Assembly: GCA_030642335.1 (NCBI GenBank)
Contig: DAOWNX010000041.1
Location: 1-7,122 of the forward strand
DNA: 7,122 nt
Source: Caldisericota bacterium
Lineage (GTDB): Bacteria > Caldisericota > Caldisericia > Caldisericales > Caldisericaceae
Direction: 5' to 3'
Shown here: piece after piece, positions 5,802-7,122 of the stretch
How positions within the stretch are numbered: position 1 is the stretch's first letter
Layout: each line of letters begins with the position of its first letter
Position numbers and translations under genes: made by a program
Notes under the pieces: model-generated
Told to the model about the DNA's origin: nothing
Database searches by the model: none
The model's input: the letters and a program-made list of their open reading frames with translations, nothing else

Positions 5802-7122
5802 TAGGTTTTCTTAAAGCAGGTTCTGTTGGTGAGGGTTTTGTAATAAGGTTGAATAAATTTGTTTCTCCTGAAACGTTGCGAATTGGCGATTTTGTCGTCA
5901 TTCAGGGGAAGATCTATCAATATTTTGGCATAATCGATGATTTGAGGATTATGTCTGCAACCGAAGATGTTTTTTTCGACCCGCCTGATTCTGATTTTAA
6001 AAAGGCTTTGCTTACGGGTCCTATTGTTTTCAGTGAAATGTCGCTTTCTCCATATGTTATGGTGGATAATAGTGGGAATGTGTTTTCAATAAAAACTATT
6101 CCTGAACATTTTTCCGTCGCAAGAAGGGCAACGGGAGAAGATTTAGAAACAGTTTTTATGAAAAAAGCATCAATTCCATTTTTTGTAGGGAATCCACTTA
6201 CTATGGATGAAAAGATTTACGTTGACCTTAAAAAGCTTTGTGAACGCAACAGTGCGATTTTTGGCATAACTGGTTCGGGTAAAACATTCCTTGCGAGAAT
6301 TGTATTTTCAGGTATCATTAAAAATGATGTTGCATCTCTTCTCGTTTTTGATATGCATAACGAGTATGGTTTTACTGCAAAAAGTGGCGAAAAACGTTTT
6401 CCTGCATTAAAATCATTTTTCCCGGGCAAGGTGAAGGTATTCGATGTTGGTACTAATCCTGATGCAGATAATTATATAAATATTCCCCTTAACCACATTA
6501 AACCGCAAGACCTTTCTCTTCTTTCCTCGTCTCTTCATTATTCAGGCCAATCCGAAGAAACTGCATTCCTTGTGTATAAAAGGAGAGGAAAAAATTGGCT
6601 TAGATATCTTTTTTCTCTTCAAGGGAAAAGTGAAGAAGAGATAGCAAAAGAAGCTGAGAGTATTGGGGTAAATGCTGGCTCTCTTAGTGCGTTTCTCAGG
6701 CATATCAGCCGTTTAAGTTCCCTTAAATTTTTACAGGACACAGATGAAGAAAGCAGCATTGAACAGATGCTTGATTATCTTAAAAGTGGTGTTTCTGTCG
6801 TAGTCCAATTTTCCGGCAAATATGCAAGCGACCCTCTTTCTTATTTTATTGTTGCAAATGCCATTACTCGACGCATTCATGAAAAGTATTCGGATCTTAC
6901 AGAAGCGGAACGAGAAAAACGACGCATTGTTATTGTCATTGAAGAAGCGCACAAATTCCTTTCTTCGGATTTAAGAGATAGGAATATTTTTGGAACGATA
7001 GCACGCGAGATGAGAAAGTTTAACGTAACCTTATTTATCATTGACCAGAGGCCTTGCGAAATTGATTCTGAAGTTCTCTCCCAGGTAGGTACGCGATTTG
7101 TACTGCAACTGCTGGATGAGAG
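5798..7122 (+). CDS. HerA-family hexameric ATPase/DNA translocase, 3' end outside window
   Basis: The frame is open for 441 codons from ATG 5798 to the right edge. HerA enzymes are FtsK-like ring translocases that move along double-stranded DNA, often with NurA nuclease in end resection; several relatives serve phage defence. Residues 1-55 (AGSVGEGFVIRL, LRIGDFVVIQGKIY) form an N-terminal HAS-barrel. The RecA-like core has Walker A GITGSGKT (156-163), the HerA-typical VFDMHNEY (183-190), Walker B IVIVIEEAHKFL (377-388, with Glu382-Glu383), arginine-finger candidates Arg403 and Arg406 in IAREMRKFNVTL, and a sensor-like IIDQRP (414-419). A helical insertion lies at about 235-330. Typical HerA proteins run to about 500-600 residues, so the C-terminal part is missing. 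It overlaps the upstream HAS-barrel gene by 4 nt and has no SD of its own, so it probably depends on coupling. Whether its partner is NurA, SbcCD or a defence effector cannot be told here. Confidence 0.88.
   Translation, partial: MIGFLKAGSVGEGFVIRLNKFVSPETLRIGDFVVIQGKIYQYFGIIDDLRIMSATEDVFFDPPDSDFKKALLTGPIVFSEMSLSPYVMVDNSGNVFSIKTIPEHFSVARRATGEDLETVFMKKASIPFFVGNPLTMDEKIYVDLKKLCERNSAIFGITGSGKTFLARIVFSGIIKNDVASLLVFDMHNEYGFTAKSGEKRFPALKSFFPGKVKVFDVGTNPDADNYINIPLNHIKPQDLSLLSSSLHYSGQSEETAFLVYKRRGKNWLRYLFSLQGKSEEEIAKEAESIGVNAGSLSAFLRHISRLSSLKFLQDTDEESSIEQMLDYLKSGVSVVVQFSGKYASDPLSYFIVANAITRRIHEKYSDLTEAEREKRRIVIVIEEAHKFLSSDLRDRNIFGTIAREMRKFNVTLFIIDQRPCEIDSEVLSQVGTRFVLQLLDE

Overview
The window is AT-rich and has the gene mix of a deep-branching, probably thermophilic, anaerobic bacterium. 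The clues are a surface protein with a copper-amine-oxidase-N-like (stalk) domain, an O-antigen-ligase/TPR fusion, a kinase-less Wzz protein and a HerA-family ATPase. A Caldisericota-, Dictyoglomota- or Thermotogota-like source would fit, but the sequence alone does not decide this and the placement is a low-confidence inference.

Layout: (a) 2-496, the 3' end of a secreted stalk-domain protein that enters from the left edge. (b) 556-2980, one large O-antigen ligase/polymerase-like membrane protein with a TPR and beta-sandwich tail, split into two reading frames by a single-base shift at about 1495-1498. (c) 2989-4260, a Wzz/GumC-type chain-length protein 8 nt downstream and translated from a strong Shine-Dalgarno (SD). 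Regions b and c look like a small surface-polysaccharide unit. (d) 4296-5153 on the minus strand, folD, convergent with wzz. (e) A compact divergent promoter region, 5154-5216. (f) 5217-5801 and 5798-7122 on the plus strand, a HAS-barrel-like protein overlapping by ATGA with a HerA-type hexameric ATPase that runs off the right edge.

Three observations stand out. First, two plus-strand genes (556 and 5217) have a perfect TATAAT box exactly 7 nt before the ATG and no SD, the layout expected of leaderless mRNAs. SD-led genes (wzz, folD) sit beside them. Second, folD has no ATG/GTG/TTG at the expected place. A strong SD sits 6 nt before an in-frame ATT codon that gives exactly the family's usual N-terminus and length. 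Third, this FolD has lost the lysine and the glutamine of the cyclohydrolase active site (K to I, Q to E) while keeping the tyrosine, the aspartate and the nucleotide-binding motif. It may therefore be a dehydrogenase-only or otherwise altered enzyme.

I saw no RNA gene, CRISPR array, insertion sequence or convincing intrinsic terminator, and no gene-free stretch longer than about 65 nt. I did not find a clearly new multi-gene defence or signalling system. The HAS-barrel/HerA pair is the closest candidate for an under-described module.
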